NCBI GenBank assembly: GCA_947579605.1
Contig: OX388314.1
Span: forward strand, 14,009,982 to 14,073,981
Origin: Athripsodes cinereus
Taxonomy: Eukaryota > Arthropoda > Insecta > Trichoptera > Leptoceridae
Direction: 5' to 3'
DNA: 64,000 bases
A model generated the notes under the pieces. The model saw nothing but the letters and a program-made list of their open reading frames with translations, ran no database searches and was not told where the DNA came from. This document shows positions 34,225 through 45,845 of the stretch, piece by piece (position 1 is the first letter of the stretch; each line of letters starts with the position of its first letter). The position numbers and the translations under genes are program-made.

Positions 34225-35406
34225 TAACTCAATTCATGGAATCAAATTCAAGAAATTACATTATGGTTTTGTATAACAGGTGCAATGCCTTACGTTTATG
34301 AAGAACAATTTGAGTCCGCTAAGCGAAAGAAATTTGATTTTACAAAAGTGATCCAGCAATAAAAAAAGAACAGTTACCTTATTATATTAAAAACACTTCC
34401 AATTTTTTTGTGTCGTATTTACAGTAACAGTGTTTGCGGTTTTCGTATTTGTAATTAATTTGTCGCTTTAGGGGTGCGTTTATACTGGCGCCAAGTGTTA
34501 AATTGAATTGATATAAGTATGCAATGTTTCCAGAAAATAGTCGTACGTCACGGTGGTATAAATTAAAAGTTATTTAAGATATTTTACAAACTATTCCAAA
34601 CTATATTTAATAACGGAATGTACTTTAATTAACAAGTATGCGCAGAAAAAACAGTAATAATGAGTAGTTAACCTTTACTTAGAACCATTTTTTCCTCAAC
34701 TTTCAACATAAGCAATAAATGCATTTACAGACCTGCAGAGGATCCGACTACCAGGAAAGTATTGCAATAAGTAGAATGTATAAGAATTTCGCGTCGTAAA
34801 AATACCCGAGTGAATAATATAAATGTCAAGTGAGACTTATTATATAGAAATAATTACAACATCCTCATTAAGATCAACATAATTACACATTGAAGACAGT
34901 TGAAAAAATAACTGTAGGTATAGTTGTATTTAATTGTTAAGGACATGATGTAACATTACATTGACAACATTACAAGATACTTAACAGCAAATTTACCATA
35001 CTTCAGATATGTCGATGCATTATACTGTCGTTTTATGTTATGTATTTTATTATCAACGATCCCTTTTTGGATCGGTTGCTCCCCGACGAAATCAAATAAA
35101 TGATAATGATACCAGTTCCAAGCTACTAATTACCTACAGCACAACAGCCTTATCGAACTAAGAACAAGAAGTATAATACATAATATAACATCTTTAACAC
35201 TTCCAGGACCGCATGGGCAATATCCTAAGAAAAATAATATTCAAAATTCAATGAGAAGCGAATATAAGATATACCTACAGGACACCATACAATGTATCGT
35301 TTAATTGAAAATAAGTGAGCTGAATAATGAGAAAATGGTAACATTCTACTGTTTAAAATTATTATGTAAGATCAAGCATGTATCTAAACATTGCAATCTA
35401 AACATC

Positions 35407-35588
35407 TTGAGTTCGTCGGTAGCCTGGAGGTAGAGCCTCGGCCTCGTGAACAGGGGGTCCGTGGTTCGATCCCAGGTACCGGCAAACTCCCCTTTCACGA
35501 CACAAGCTTTTAGCTTACTGTGAAAGGTGTATAAGGTTGTATTTGGGTTTATAACAAAACCCAGATATATCTTTTTAAAAAAAAAATG
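35407..35588 (+). repeat. SINE family 2, tRNA-derived, copy 1
   Basis: From 35414 a tRNA-like head folds with a seven-pair acceptor stem (GTCGGTA with TACCGGC, allowing one G-T). The A-box region is TAGCCTGGAGGTAGAGCC and the B-box is GGTTCGATCCC. A body follows (CTTTCACGACACAAGCTTTT, GTGAAAGGTGTATAAGGTTG, TTTGGGTTTATAACAAAACC) and an A-rich tail. The lengthened anticodon region and attached body make it a SINE, not a tRNA gene. A full reverse copy lies at 62.06-62.22 kb, a partial one at 9.94 kb and a diverged one at 58.63 kb. Confidence 0.85.
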
Positions 35589-38383
35589 CATTAACATTGA
35601 GCTAATATGCGAATCTCGTTATGTTATCGAGTTTATGTAAAACTAGTATGTATTAATTAAAAATATGCAGGAGAACATGCAAATAATATTTACTAATTAT
35701 TTGATAAAGTGGGAATACATTCAACCACCTACTAAAAAAGGAACAAGGTATGTAAAATGGAAATGATTCTGATGCAAATAAGTCGTGTTAGAGGAATATT
35801 TAGCAAATCTAATTTCATTGTTCACATTAAAGGAAGTGATTAAATATTTGAAATTTATAATGAGATTTGGTCTAAATAAATAAATATATAATTAACAAAA
35901 TAAAAAGGAAGTACAAAGAATAATCCCACATTGCATTTGTAATATTATAAGAATGCCTAATGTATTATATTGCACCGTGCTCTCATTAAGAGTCAGTTCG
36001 AATGACGCATTTCTGTCATCAGAAAGGAAGTGTTTTTCCATAAAAGGTTTTGGTTTTAGTCACGATATAACGGCGTACGTGTGACTTAAAGATACTTAGG
36101 TTTTATAATCAATCTCATTCTTGGCGCTCTTAACAATGAGACAACCATTCAATCGAATCGATTATCATAATTTTAATTAAATTATGCATTGACTCGCTGT
36201 TACCAGACGCTTATAGATAAGTGTAATCATTAAAGGAAATGAATTATTTATCACAAATCTATAAATGATTAACTAAATCAGACTGGATTAAACATACTGC
36301 AAGACAGATAATATTGCAATGAGTTTAATTTGAAAACTGCTTTGAATTATTATCCTATTAAGGATTACAGATGCCTTGACGTTAAGAAAATAATGTGAGA
36401 AACGAAGAAATAAGAAACTTGAAGAAAATAAAAACAACTTTTTTGACTCAATCAGTGGATATCTTTTTCATTAATTACATGACAAATAAATTAAAGTTAA
36501 ATAATGTTTATACACGTTCACTTTTTATTCTTATACAAGTTTTCCCACATTATGCCCACTTACAATTTTCAACATGAAGTTCAACTTATTTACAATAATA
36601 GCTTTTGTTTTATAAATGAAAACTGATACATAAATATCGGTACACAAAGATAAATAAATATGTATAGATTTTTAATTTTACAGTAATAATTCCTCGAAAA
36701 TATATAACAAGTGCAATCTTTTTATATTTTCGGTACAACAAATCTAAGAAGCTAATAAAACAACGCTGGAGATAAAACGTAAATTAATGTATTTAATTCA
36801 ATGCTTTTTACCATTCATGACTGATTGTTTTGAATGAACAATAGATGTATATGAAAAATTCGTGTACTTGACACGATGCTACAGAACATTGTAACTATAG
36901 ACGCGACGCGACTGTCCTGATTGATTATACTTCCGATACGTACATGAGTACTAATTACATGGAACTTTATGAGTCATATCTGTATTCGGTCAGAATTACC
37001 ACTCGTCTCATTACTAGAGTCATTATCTTGAGATAAAGTATCTCAAATGGTACCCGGTTCCACGTAATTAATATAAGGAGATGTGATATTATTGTGGGCG
37101 ATATAAGGAGTGGATAAACCTTGCCTTCGGACAACGAGTTTATTCTATTTTCATTAAAAATAATAATACTTGCTAGATACATATAATTTCATATTGTAGA
37201 CTATTCGAACTATTCTCGAGATATTTAATTAATAAGGGTCGTATAAACTTGTTATATCTGATATCTCTTCTAGATAGGTTAATAATTTCACTACTTCCAT
37301 ACAAGTCATGTAGAACTTTTGAAATTCTTTTAAAATCTTTCACTAACGTCCAATCTAGAAACTGGAAACCAGAATACGCATTAATTATTTACAGCACACA
37401 ATACTTTTCTATCACGAGCTATCAAATTACATCAACTGCTACTTCTAATGACAATTCTTTTACTTATAGGTGGTTCGTCTTTTTTTGCTTGTCACGAAAT
37501 GTTATAAGATGTAGAAATAATAATTTCAAAACTTTTAATTACATAGCAAACCTTTTGTATCTTGTTTTCAATAGTCAAACATATAAATATTTTTATGTTT
37601 GCATTAAAATCTTCTCATTCTAAAATTAACTAATTACCTCTTTATTTTTCTTCTCTTTTTAAGCTAATATTCGAACATAACAATATGAAGATATCTCTTT
37701 CCAATTTCTATGGATCTATTTGTAAGAAACACATTCATCTACAGTCATATTAGAAGTACTTTTAAATAAAGCACCTAAGAAAGCCAAAAAAATGTTTGAT
37801 AAAGACTAAAGATTGATATATTTCAATATATTTTTATAATATAAGTAGAATAAAGCAAAAATTTGTATTCAACAGTAGTAAAAGCTACTATGGGCGAATG
37901 GAACTCAGTCTGATAAAAACTCATATAAATAAAACAAGAATTGTTATGATGCGGATAACGATAAAATAATAACGGATTCAAAGATCTTCTACATCGGTTT
38001 ATATATGAAACAATACATACATCGAGAGTATTCATATAAAAATCTTCGTCACAAAACATGAGGGACGAGGGTGAGTAAAAACACGGCCATCTCAGCAATA
38101 CCATTTTGGAGAAGTGAGCATTGCGACCAGCTTTTTTAGTTTTTGAAACGCATGATGCGTTCCTAATAACAATCAAGAACAGACAGTGAACCGCAACGAG
38201 TTGGACCAATAATTAATGGTTTAATATCGACAGTTATTTTTACATGTTTTCTTCTTTAAAAATAAATTTACTGAGCTTCCTTCTTTTCCACATCCATACT
38301 ATCCATAGTCTATTTTATACTTGACCCTATTTTACGTTTGTTTTTTGTAAATTGTTTTTTTTTTTTCAATCAACTTTTTAAAG
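35589..38383. other. AT-rich DNA, chance frames only
   Basis: A 124-codon plus-strand frame (37249-37623) and a 128-codon minus-strand frame (37823-38209) both lack an ATG at their first codon (TTG). They have no recognisable motif, so I leave them uncalled. No repeat of this window occurs here. Confidence 0.4.
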
Positions 38384-38463
38384 AATTGAGTACTTCTACT
38401 TTTACTCTAATTGAGTACTTCTACTTTTACTCTAATTGAGTACTTCTACTTTTACTCTAATTG
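38384..38463 (+). repeat. Tandem repeat, three perfect 25-bp units
   Basis: AATTGAGTACTTCTACTTTT plus ACTCT is repeated three times without change (38384-38458). AATTG then starts a fourth unit. Perfect identity implies recent expansion. Confidence 0.95.
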
Positions 38464-39110
38464 TGAGATTTAAAATTAATTTAATAAAAATATTTCTATA
38501 TTAAGTTCGAATCGCTTGGATTTGTGATAGGTTCGTTCGTACCAAGATTTTTTTAATGAAAAAATAATAAAATGCAGTATGTAGTCAATATGTATATACG
38601 AGCAGAATGATGTAAACACTGATTTTACAAAACTGATTATTAGCGATATATGGTGAAGATGGGTGAGTTATGTTTTTGCTTACAGCACTTCTAATGAATT
38701 TTTCTTATTAATAGAAATTACTAGTACAACAACTAAGATCTCCAATGAAGGGTTCACTTAGTCCACAACATGGGATTATAAATTAAATTGAAGATATATC
38801 ATTTAAAAAAATGCAAACTACTGTATAAGGAGTTGTGCAATAAAAATAGTAACAGGTGGTCGATGGATCGATTGAAAACAAGTTCGTATTTTTATGGTGA
38901 GTTGCGTTATTCTAATTTTGAAAAAAAACTTTTGTTTAGCACAGAAAATTCTAATTCTCTTTATACCTCAATAAAAAAAATTGCTCGAATCTGAAAGATC
39001 AAAGTGCCACGGGCAACTTACAATTTATTTCATACCTTCGAAAACTTTATAGATCCTTTGGTTTGGAGGGAGATCATGGTTTAGCAAGAACTTTTCGACT
39101 ATCGCAAGTA

Positions 39111-40742
39111 AGGTATTATCAAATAAAAATAAACCATTTTCCTCTATCCAATTTATTAAATGAATCCAAATATGGAATCAAAATTAACGGAAATACTCGT
39201 TTGTCAACAAAAATATCGCATTTAATGTATATGGACGATATAAAAATATACGCTAAATCGGATACCGAATTAGAAAAACTAATAAGTATAACAAAAAAAT
39301 TCTCAGACGACATAAGAATGTCTTTTGGGCTTGATAAATGTAAAACTTTACACATTGAAAAAGGAAAAATTAAAGAATGTCAGGACATAGTTTCTAGTTA
39401 TCAAATTAATAACATGAATAATAACGAAATATACAAATATTTAGGTTTTCCGCAATCTAAAAATTTAAATCACTCTTTAATCAAAACTCAATTAACAAAT
39501 GATTTTAAAGATAGACTTAATAAAATATTTAAATGTGATCTATCGGCCAAAAACATAGTAAAAGCAATAAACGCGTGGGCAATCCCATTATTAACATACT
39601 CATTTGGCATCATAAAATGGTCTAAAACGGATCTAGATAAACTAGAAAGACTTATTAGAACACAATTAACAAAAAATAGATATCACCATCCAAATTCCGC
39701 GAAAGAAAGGTTGGTTCTGCCTAGGAGTATAGGAGGAAGAGGAATTGTTAACATTTCCTCTTTACATAATAATCAAATAGAATCCCTTAAAACATTTTTT
39801 AAAAACAAACAAAATAATTCTATACTACATAAAATTATAATACAGGCCGATAAAAATCATACACCTTTAAATTTAAATGACGAAACAGTAGGTCCGCGAT
39901 TAAACTATTTAAATATTTTGTTAGAATCTTGGGGTAGGAAGGAACTTCATGCTAGACACCTCAATGATCTCAACCAATCTTATGTTGACAAATATGCGTC
40001 AAACAGGTGGTTGACCATTGGGGAATTGTATGGGGAAACCGAGGGTTTTATGCTAGCAATTCAAGATCAGGTAATAAATACAAAAAATTATCAAAAATAT
40101 ATTATAAAAAATCAAAATATAATTGATGATTCGTGTAGGAAATGTCTGGCCAAACCGGAAACAATTCAGCACATAGTTTCGGGTTGTTCCACTCTCGCTC
40201 AAACTGAGTATACTTATAGACATAATCATGTAGCAAAAATTATACATCAAAATTTAGCTATTAAACATAATCTTTTAAACTCAAATAATGTAATACCTTA
40301 TTATAAATACAACCCGGAACAGGTATTAGAAAATCAAAATTACAGGCTCTATTATGTTAAAACCATAATAACAGATAGACAAATACATCATAATAGACCC
40401 GATTTAGTATTACATGATAAACGTAATAAAATAACGTACCTAATCGACATCGCTGTCCCAAATACACATAATATACAAACAACCGTCGCAGAAAAAATAC
40501 GTAAATATACAGAACTAGCAGGAGAAATAAAAAATATTTGGCATTCTAGGTCCGTTTATATAATACCTTTAGTCATGTCAGCTACAGGGGTAATTCCGAA
40601 ATCTTTAATAAATAATTTACAAAAATTAGATTTACCGGTTAATTTGTACATTAAAATTCAAAAATCTATTATAATAAACACTTGTAATATTGTAAAAAGG
40701 TTTCTGAACACAGATATTTCAGGCACAATGCTGGTATTTTGA
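39111..40742 (+). pseudogene. R2/R4-type LINE ORF, 3' part: reverse transcriptase and restriction-like endonuclease
   Basis: Recognisable similarity begins in the reverse-transcriptase palm at about NHFPLSNLLN and GYGI-like SKYGIKING, just before the catalytic YMDD (39228-39239). The thumb and a region INAWAIPLLTYSFGIIKW follow, then a CCHC finger (CRKC...HIVSGC, about 40134-40185), RHN (about 40216), and RPD with a second acidic residue 15 positions later in YLIDIAVPN (about 40395-40448). CCHC plus RHN plus PD...D is the C-terminal endonuclease of early-branching LINEs such as R2, R4/Dong, NeSL and CRE; R4-like is my best guess. The frame is uninterrupted for more than 540 codons to the TGA at 40740, so the copy is young. 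It has no ATG of its own: the N-terminal DNA-binding domain and half the reverse transcriptase are missing. Confidence 0.85.
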
Positions 40743-40932
40743 TCCCGCGTTTTGAGCCTAATCCTTTGATATCCTGTATATCTGGATAGGTGAATTTTTC
40801 CCGGCATTAGACTGTTAAGTTTTTGTGTGATCATGACTGATCATATGGAGACTTATCTGGTTGTATAATGCTGAGAAGTGTGGATGGCAATTCTGCCGCC
40901 GCGTATAAAAAAAAAATAATAAAATAAATAAC
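40743..40932 (+). mobile_element. 3' UTR and TAA-rich tail of the R4-like LINE
   Basis: About 165 bases of less AT-rich sequence follow the stop and end GCCGCCGCGTATA. Then comes a run of A and AATAATAAAATAAATAAC. R4/Dong relatives are known to insert into TAA repeats, and this tail is consistent with that. The right border is placed at the end of the A-rich run. Confidence 0.6.
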
Positions 40933-41428
40933 ATTTACAGTATACATAACTGTGTTCTGTGAAATGGCGGACTTGCTTTAAACGCAACCTTTTCCAGTTG
41001 ATCATTTGAAAGAAAACAAGAGTACCTAATATAAATAAGAAACATAAAATTTTTATTAGAAAAAAGGCAATATAATTAAACAAAATAAACAAGAAAATGA
41101 CACAAATTACTGTAATATCTCGTTACGAAATATCAATCTACCTTCAGATGAAGACACTGGAAGCTACTCATTGAAGAGGAAATATAATATAATGATATTA
41201 GATATTTCAAGAATTATATTGACCAATTATGTTTTATGAAAATGTGACATGAGAATAAATATTTATTTATTTAATAGCCACAGACTAAAAACAAACAAGA
41301 CAACGCAGCATCATCCCACAATTATAATTACTAATACAAAAACCATTGACATAAATACTAGCCAGAAGCTTGTAAATTAATAATGTTAATACTTAGTTTG
41401 TTTATTTTGTACTTTAGTTGATTGCTAA

Positions 41429-41608
41429 GATAAATTATTTATTCACTGTGTCGGTGTTTAGGTAGAAGAATTCCATATCGAAATAAATAAAACAAGCGTT
41501 TTATTCTACTAATGATTTAATTTGTGAGAGAGACGTCTTTCGTCTTATGAGGACATTGTCAATGTCAGATTGAATACGCTTGTTTTATTTATTTCGATAA
41601 ATTATTTA
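41429..41608 (+). mobile_element. Foldback retro-element with 13-bp TSD, member b
   Basis: The body (41442-41595, 154 bp) is flanked by the perfect direct repeat GATAAATTATTTA at 41429-41441 and 41596-41608. A unique 5' part, GTGTCGGTGTTTAGGTAGAA, is followed by an inverted repeat whose outer arms (ATCGAAATAAATAAAACAAG and its complement) reach the 3' end. The centre contains GAGAGACGTCTTTCGTC, shared with member a at 12.2 kb. Because the inverted repeat is at one end only and the TSD is long, this is not a standard MITE. An RNA-mediated insertion of a self-complementary transcript is more likely. Confidence 0.8.
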
Positions 41609-41689
41609 CTAATAGCCTAAAACCCTGTTTCACTGAGAATATAATAATAAACATTAAATTGAATAATTTATTGTATTGTTGCAAAAGTG

Positions 41690-41880
41690 GTAGAGTTTCA
41701 TTATTGAATTATACAACGAAAACAAACGTTTTTTTTTCCACAGAAGATGTTTTTATCAGTATCTTCTGATGTATTTACCACTTTAGGCATTTTCAAAGTG
41801 TTTTTATTGTCGAGGGACGTCTTTCAACTGAAGTCCTAGTAAGTCAAAAGACATCCCTCGAAAATGAAAACATACCTACA
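41690..41880. repeat. Compound hairpins related to the foldback family
   Basis: AAGTGGTA (41690) pairs with TACCACTT (near 41775). GAAGAT pairs with ATCTTC inside. Further right, GTCGAGGGACGTCTTT pairs with AAAAGACATCCCTCGA. The last hairpin resembles the GAGAGACGTCTTT core of members a and b. No 5' GTGTCGGTG word and no TSD are found, so membership is uncertain. Confidence 0.5.
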
Positions 41881-43945
41881 TATTTGAACAGAAAAACAAA
41901 CTTTGCAAAGTTTTAAACAAACATCAAAATTACTAAAAAAAACAATAATATAATAATTATTCTTCAAGCAAAATGGCGAAAATAGTTTTGGAGAATGAAA
42001 AAAAAAACAGTATATCATTCGACGACACGCTCAAAGAATGCTATTTTACACAGAAAGCATTAGATTTCTGGTTACCTACTTCCTAGTTAAAGCAGTGTTG
42101 ATAAAAATAAATATTTATAAACGGAATCAAATGTTTGTACTGGTATTATTGTGAAGTACCCGGGTGATTTTGTATTAAAGTACCTACTGTATTGAAATCT
42201 GCTTGACAAGTTTATTAGTCAATAGCACAAACTTGCATTCACATTCACATTATTGTATTTGTGTAAATAGAACGAGATGTCATGATATTGATGTTAAGTA
42301 GATAAGTAAATTTATCTGTTTTTATCTATACCATCCTAGTATTTGCCACAAGTGGAGTAGCTGGGAAAATAATTAATTGAATATCATAAATGTCCAGATT
42401 ATCCTTTCTGTACCTCAAAACATCATTATGGCTGGTTAGTACAACTACATATCTAATCCTCTGAATTGCGAATGTAAATAGTCTTATTATTATTGTTTTA
42501 AAATTACACCTTATACTGAGATCTCAATAGCATTTGCTCAAGGCGATCTCAGAAGGAAAAAACAAATAAAAAAATAATTCTATAAAGGAAACAAAAGAAT
42601 TAAAAGAGCTATTTCTGTTATGGCTATTTTATTGCTTTACAAACATTGTTTTTATTACCTATATCAAGGATTTTGTTATTATACAAGTTACTTATAAGTG
42701 ATTCAAATTAATTTGCAAGAAACCATTTCTATTCCACTTTGAAGGATTTATGGGGGAGTTTTTGTTGATTTGACAAGACAATTAGTTAGTGATTACTTCA
42801 GTAGAGTAAGTACGTAATAACAGGCAATATACATCAAGATTGTGCTATGCAAAGCCGACAAAGTACAGAAATAATCGCCAGATAACAAGTTATCGAACAA
42901 TTCCTCAGGCATTAATATTCATACACATAAAACAATACAGAATTTAGATCTAGCATTCAACTCTTTGGCCACCACTTAAGACATGATTAGTATTTATATT
43001 TTATTTGTATTTACACAGAAAACTGAATAAATGAATACCTACTTATAAAGAGTTAGCTTCTCTAATAACTGCACATCAATATTGGTATATTCCATTTTAC
43101 TTATTATTTGCAGATATTACCTTTCAGTGTCCAGATTCATATTATCAGCAAGTTCACCAGTAAATAGGAATATACCTATACATATAATAGATACTGGCTT
43201 TTAATAATAATAATAATTATAGTCAGTCAGATATCACGCGAGGTGCCAGGAGATAGGCAGATAGTTGCCCCTGGATAATCGGCGATGACTTTCTTGACCC
43301 GTTGCGTGTCCGACGACTGAGAGCAGAAGGTATATTACTCTAATAGAGTGTATCTAATCTTCTAGTCAAAACTATGAATCCACTATACACTCAAAACACA
43401 AGTAGTGTCGGACCGAGAGCGAATTTTAAACTTATAATCGAATCTCGACTTTAATATCAAATTCTGCCGAAACACTAATTTACTTTAAAATGTTAGATTG
43501 TAACTATTAATGCTATATTTTTAAACACAAAAGACTATTAGTTATTTCGAATAAAATAGAAACACACGAGCTTCTATCAAATTCTTTTAAATGATAATAT
43601 TTTGTACTAACAAAATTTATTTTAGATAAATAAGCAGTGAAAATAACTTAGTGTTTATAACTGACATCTTCATGAAATAGTTCTTTGAAACAGAGCTTGG
43701 GTATTTTTTGGTCGAAATTAGCCGAAAACAAAGTCGAAATTTCGGTTACTCAGTTATGCACACATTATCTTATTAACAAAGACAACTGTCATGTATCTTA
43801 TCGTTAAGGTAAAAGTAAGCTTGCATGTTGACATTCGTTAACGTAATTACTTGTATGAAAATATTTTTTCTAATCTCAGATCTCAGCTACTGCTATCTAT
43901 TCGGGTACCGTTGTTTTTAACCGAGGAAGTATTTTGAGATCTTTC
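41881..43945. other. AT-rich DNA with a decayed SINE scrap and one GC-richer patch
   Basis: Around 42328-42420, ACCATCCTAGTATTTGCCAC followed by AAGTGGAGTAGCTGG looks like a heavily decayed reverse SINE family 1 copy. Positions 43230-43330 are GC-richer (GCGAGGTGCCAGGAGATAGG ... GTTGCGTGTCCGACGACTGA) and contain no long frame. I cannot classify them. Confidence 0.4.
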
Positions 43946-44052
43946 CTATGAAAAATATTGCTATGACAAATAATGTGGATGAGAGTGGCCTCTTCTGTAT
44001 CTGGTGCAATGAATTTAAAGTCAGATACATTGGACAAACCAATGCACCATAG
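43946..44052 (+). pseudogene. Possible Penelope-like GIY-YIG endonuclease scrap
   Basis: One frame reads NNVDESGLFCIWCNEFKVRY, then IGQTNAP and a TAG. The pattern S-G-(I/L)-(Y/F)-x-(I/L)-x-C-x-x-C ... (R/S)-Y-(I/V)-G-Q-T is the start of the GIY-YIG endonuclease domain at the C-terminus of Penelope-like element proteins. The usual Arg after GQT and everything beyond is lost. At about 30 residues the match is short, so it is a suggestion, not a firm call. Confidence 0.45.
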
Positions 44053-44641
44053 AGTCTTCAGGGGACTGTCTGGAAATGGCAGTGATTGGTTAACCTATTA
44101 AATGAAATTGCCAACAACTATTGATCATTTTAATGTCATATATTTATTCTTACGTAGATACGTAAGTAGATACCTAAATGCAATTATTATACGAGTATTA
44201 ATATTATTTAAGTCTTCGTTTTAATTTACTACGTTTATAAAGTCGCATAAACACTGCTCAGCGAACCCAACAAGGGAATGTCTCTCTTTTCTTCTCTTTG
44301 CCTATATAGGAAAGAAATGAGAAAGAATATAATCATTTTAGTATTTTTTTTATATTCTGTAAATGTTAAATGTTCTTAACTATTTTTATTTGTTACCTAG
44401 GTTAAGAAAATGTTATTGTTTTTTTTTAATATTCTATGTTATTACAATTTTTACTTCTCTTAGCTAGAGGGCCATCAAAGTAGTCAAAATATACCACATT
44501 CGGGTATTAGATTTGCCAGCATGATGCATGCGGTGTAGACAAGATTTGCTTAGTGTAGAATTTTTAATAAATGGAAGTACCCTGACTTCCACGCTATCCG
44601 GGTGATTGGTAGATCTCCTTCAGTGCAGTCCTAAAATAAAA
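44053..44641. other. AT-rich DNA, nothing recognised
   Basis: No supported gene. The last 60 bases before the next LINE fragment (GTGATTGGTAGATC, CAGTCCTAAAAT) may already belong to it. Confidence 0.4.
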
Positions 44642-44856
44642 AGTGTAGTCCTAGGACTGAACATAGAAGGGAAGATTAAGGGCCGTAGATGAATTGGAAG
44701 AAGGCGGCTTTCCTGGCTCTTGAACATTCGGGAATGGACCTGGATGAGACGCGTAGAGGAGCTGTTTCGTGCTGTCCAGAACAGGAAAGATTTCTCCCAG
44801 GTGGTCGTCAACTCGTGGGGACCCGACAAGACACTTAGAGAAGAAGAAGATGTCCT
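44642..44856 (+). pseudogene. RTE-like LINE 3' end with (GAA)n tail
   Basis: The frame reads NIEGKIKGRR, an in-frame TGA (near 44690), then IGRRRLSWLLNIREW, MRRVEELFRAVQNRKDF and SQVVVNSWG. This is the GKIxGRRxxGRRRxSWLxNLRxW ... ELFRAAxxR pattern at the C-terminus of RTE-like LINEs of insects. AGAAGAAGAAGA follows. The stop and the lack of upstream domains make it a dead, 5'-truncated copy. The open frame continues by chance into flanking DNA. Confidence 0.75.
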
Positions 44857-45584
44857 CTTTCCTTTCCTATGGAGAGAAGGAATGAGAGACAGAACCTTTT
44901 GTTCGCTGCGTTCGTTGAGCAGTGTAGACGCGGCTAATAGCAAATATAAGGAATTTAACAATCAACAATTTATGCTAATATTTTTTACGTCCATGTGTGA
45001 TTTGAATGCTAATAGATAAGTATGAGCATACCTTTTGTTTAGAGTAATGTGTTAAATTGAAAAACCCTGTAAAACCATCAAGCACTTAACAGTTTATTAA
45101 TAATATTATTATCAATTTATTATTATTACCGTCTACATCTACGTTTTAAACTCACATAGAAAACATTATAAATACCTAATACTAGATACTTTATTTCGCG
45201 TCGTTCTCAAAAATTGCCAGAATGACGTGTATTTGTTTTGTGTATCATATTTTTTGTAAAAAATTGTTGAATTTATAAAGGTTTCCATAACAATTAATTT
45301 AGTATTCTAAAAGAATATAAAAAAATGTCAAACTGTCCTGTTTTATGAGTCTCCATGATTACTATTATTTGCATAAATTATATGCAATGTTTTTCATACA
45401 ATTATACTATTAATTTTATGAGCGACTATCTAAAACCTTTTAACCTTTTTTCCCCCTTTTCCTTTCCCTTTATGCATGTATGTTTGTATCTTTTTTTTTG
45501 CAGTCTCTCCCATTTTATATATGTGTCTGTGTATGTATGTTTTTTTATTTTCATCATATATTTTTTTTTTTTTTAAGTTAATAC
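44857..45584. other. AT-rich DNA; the right part may be LINE 3' UTR
   Basis: The first half is featureless. From about 45430, the T- and C-rich sequence (CCCCCTTTTCCTTTCCC, TTTTTTTTTGCAGTCTCTCC) may be the upstream part of the LINE 3' end that closes at 45722. Confidence 0.4.
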
Positions 45585-45722
45585 TTTTGGGTTAGTTGGA
45601 AGAGATCGCGCCTTTGCGATAAACTCGCCCTCTGTATATTGATTGTATTTAATTTGAATGTATACCTTTTATGTAATTGTTTTTTATCAATGTACAGTAA
45701 AGAATGAATAAATAAATAAATA
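45585..45722 (+). mobile_element. LINE 3' end with (AAAT)n tail
   Basis: GTTGGAAGAGATCGCGCCTT, then GCGATAAACTCGCCCTCTGT, is the GAGATCGC...GCGATAA...CGCC hairpin-bearing 3' end seen in a very common arthropod LINE type. About 90 bases of T-rich sequence and AATGAATAAATAAATAAATA follow. No coding part is attached. The assignment is by memory of this 3'-end style. Confidence 0.6.
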
Positions 45723-45745
45723 AAACCGATTAAAAAAATAATTAT

Positions 45746-45845
45746 CATTTTTACTCTCTTTAACGCTACTGCCGGGTGTACACTGTACAGGGCAGAAACT
45801 AGCCCCTTCCATTCAGAGTGTCTCTGCACCAGTTGAGTCAACAGA
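45746..45845 (-). mobile_element. LINE fragment, three-copy family (copy 3, 3' end only)
   Basis: On the minus strand, GTGCAGAGACACTCTGAATG and GGGCTAGTTTCTGCCCTGTA align with the last 80 coding bases of the copies at 17.7 and 46.6 kb (GGCACAGAGACGCTCTGAAT, GGCTGGTTTCTGCCCTGTGC). Protein: LVQRHSEWKGLVSALYS. It is more diverged than those two are from each other. It lies only about 235 bases from copy 2, in the opposite orientation. Confidence 0.75.

Larger units (their letters stand above)
33016..35406. other. AT-rich DNA with small hairpins and one tandem duplication
   Basis: No gene is supported. Besides the features listed at 33207 and 34149, a nested hairpin lies around 33761-33807: CTTGATTT pairs with AAATCAAG outside, and GAACATG with CATGTTC inside. 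Confidence 0.45.

Noticed and set aside
37249..38209. Frames of 124 codons (plus) and 128 codons (minus) as genes
   Set aside because: Both start with TTG, have AT-driven composition and no family motif. They are consistent with chance in DNA of this composition.
38384..38463. CRISPR array or regulatory repeat cluster
   Set aside because: Three contiguous 25-bp units without spacers in a eukaryotic genome: a simple minisatellite.
39063..39110. N-terminal extension of the R4-like frame from a TTG at 39063
   Set aside because: The first codons (EGDHGLARTFRLSQ) do not match the family and there is no ATG. They are flanking DNA read in frame with a truncated element.
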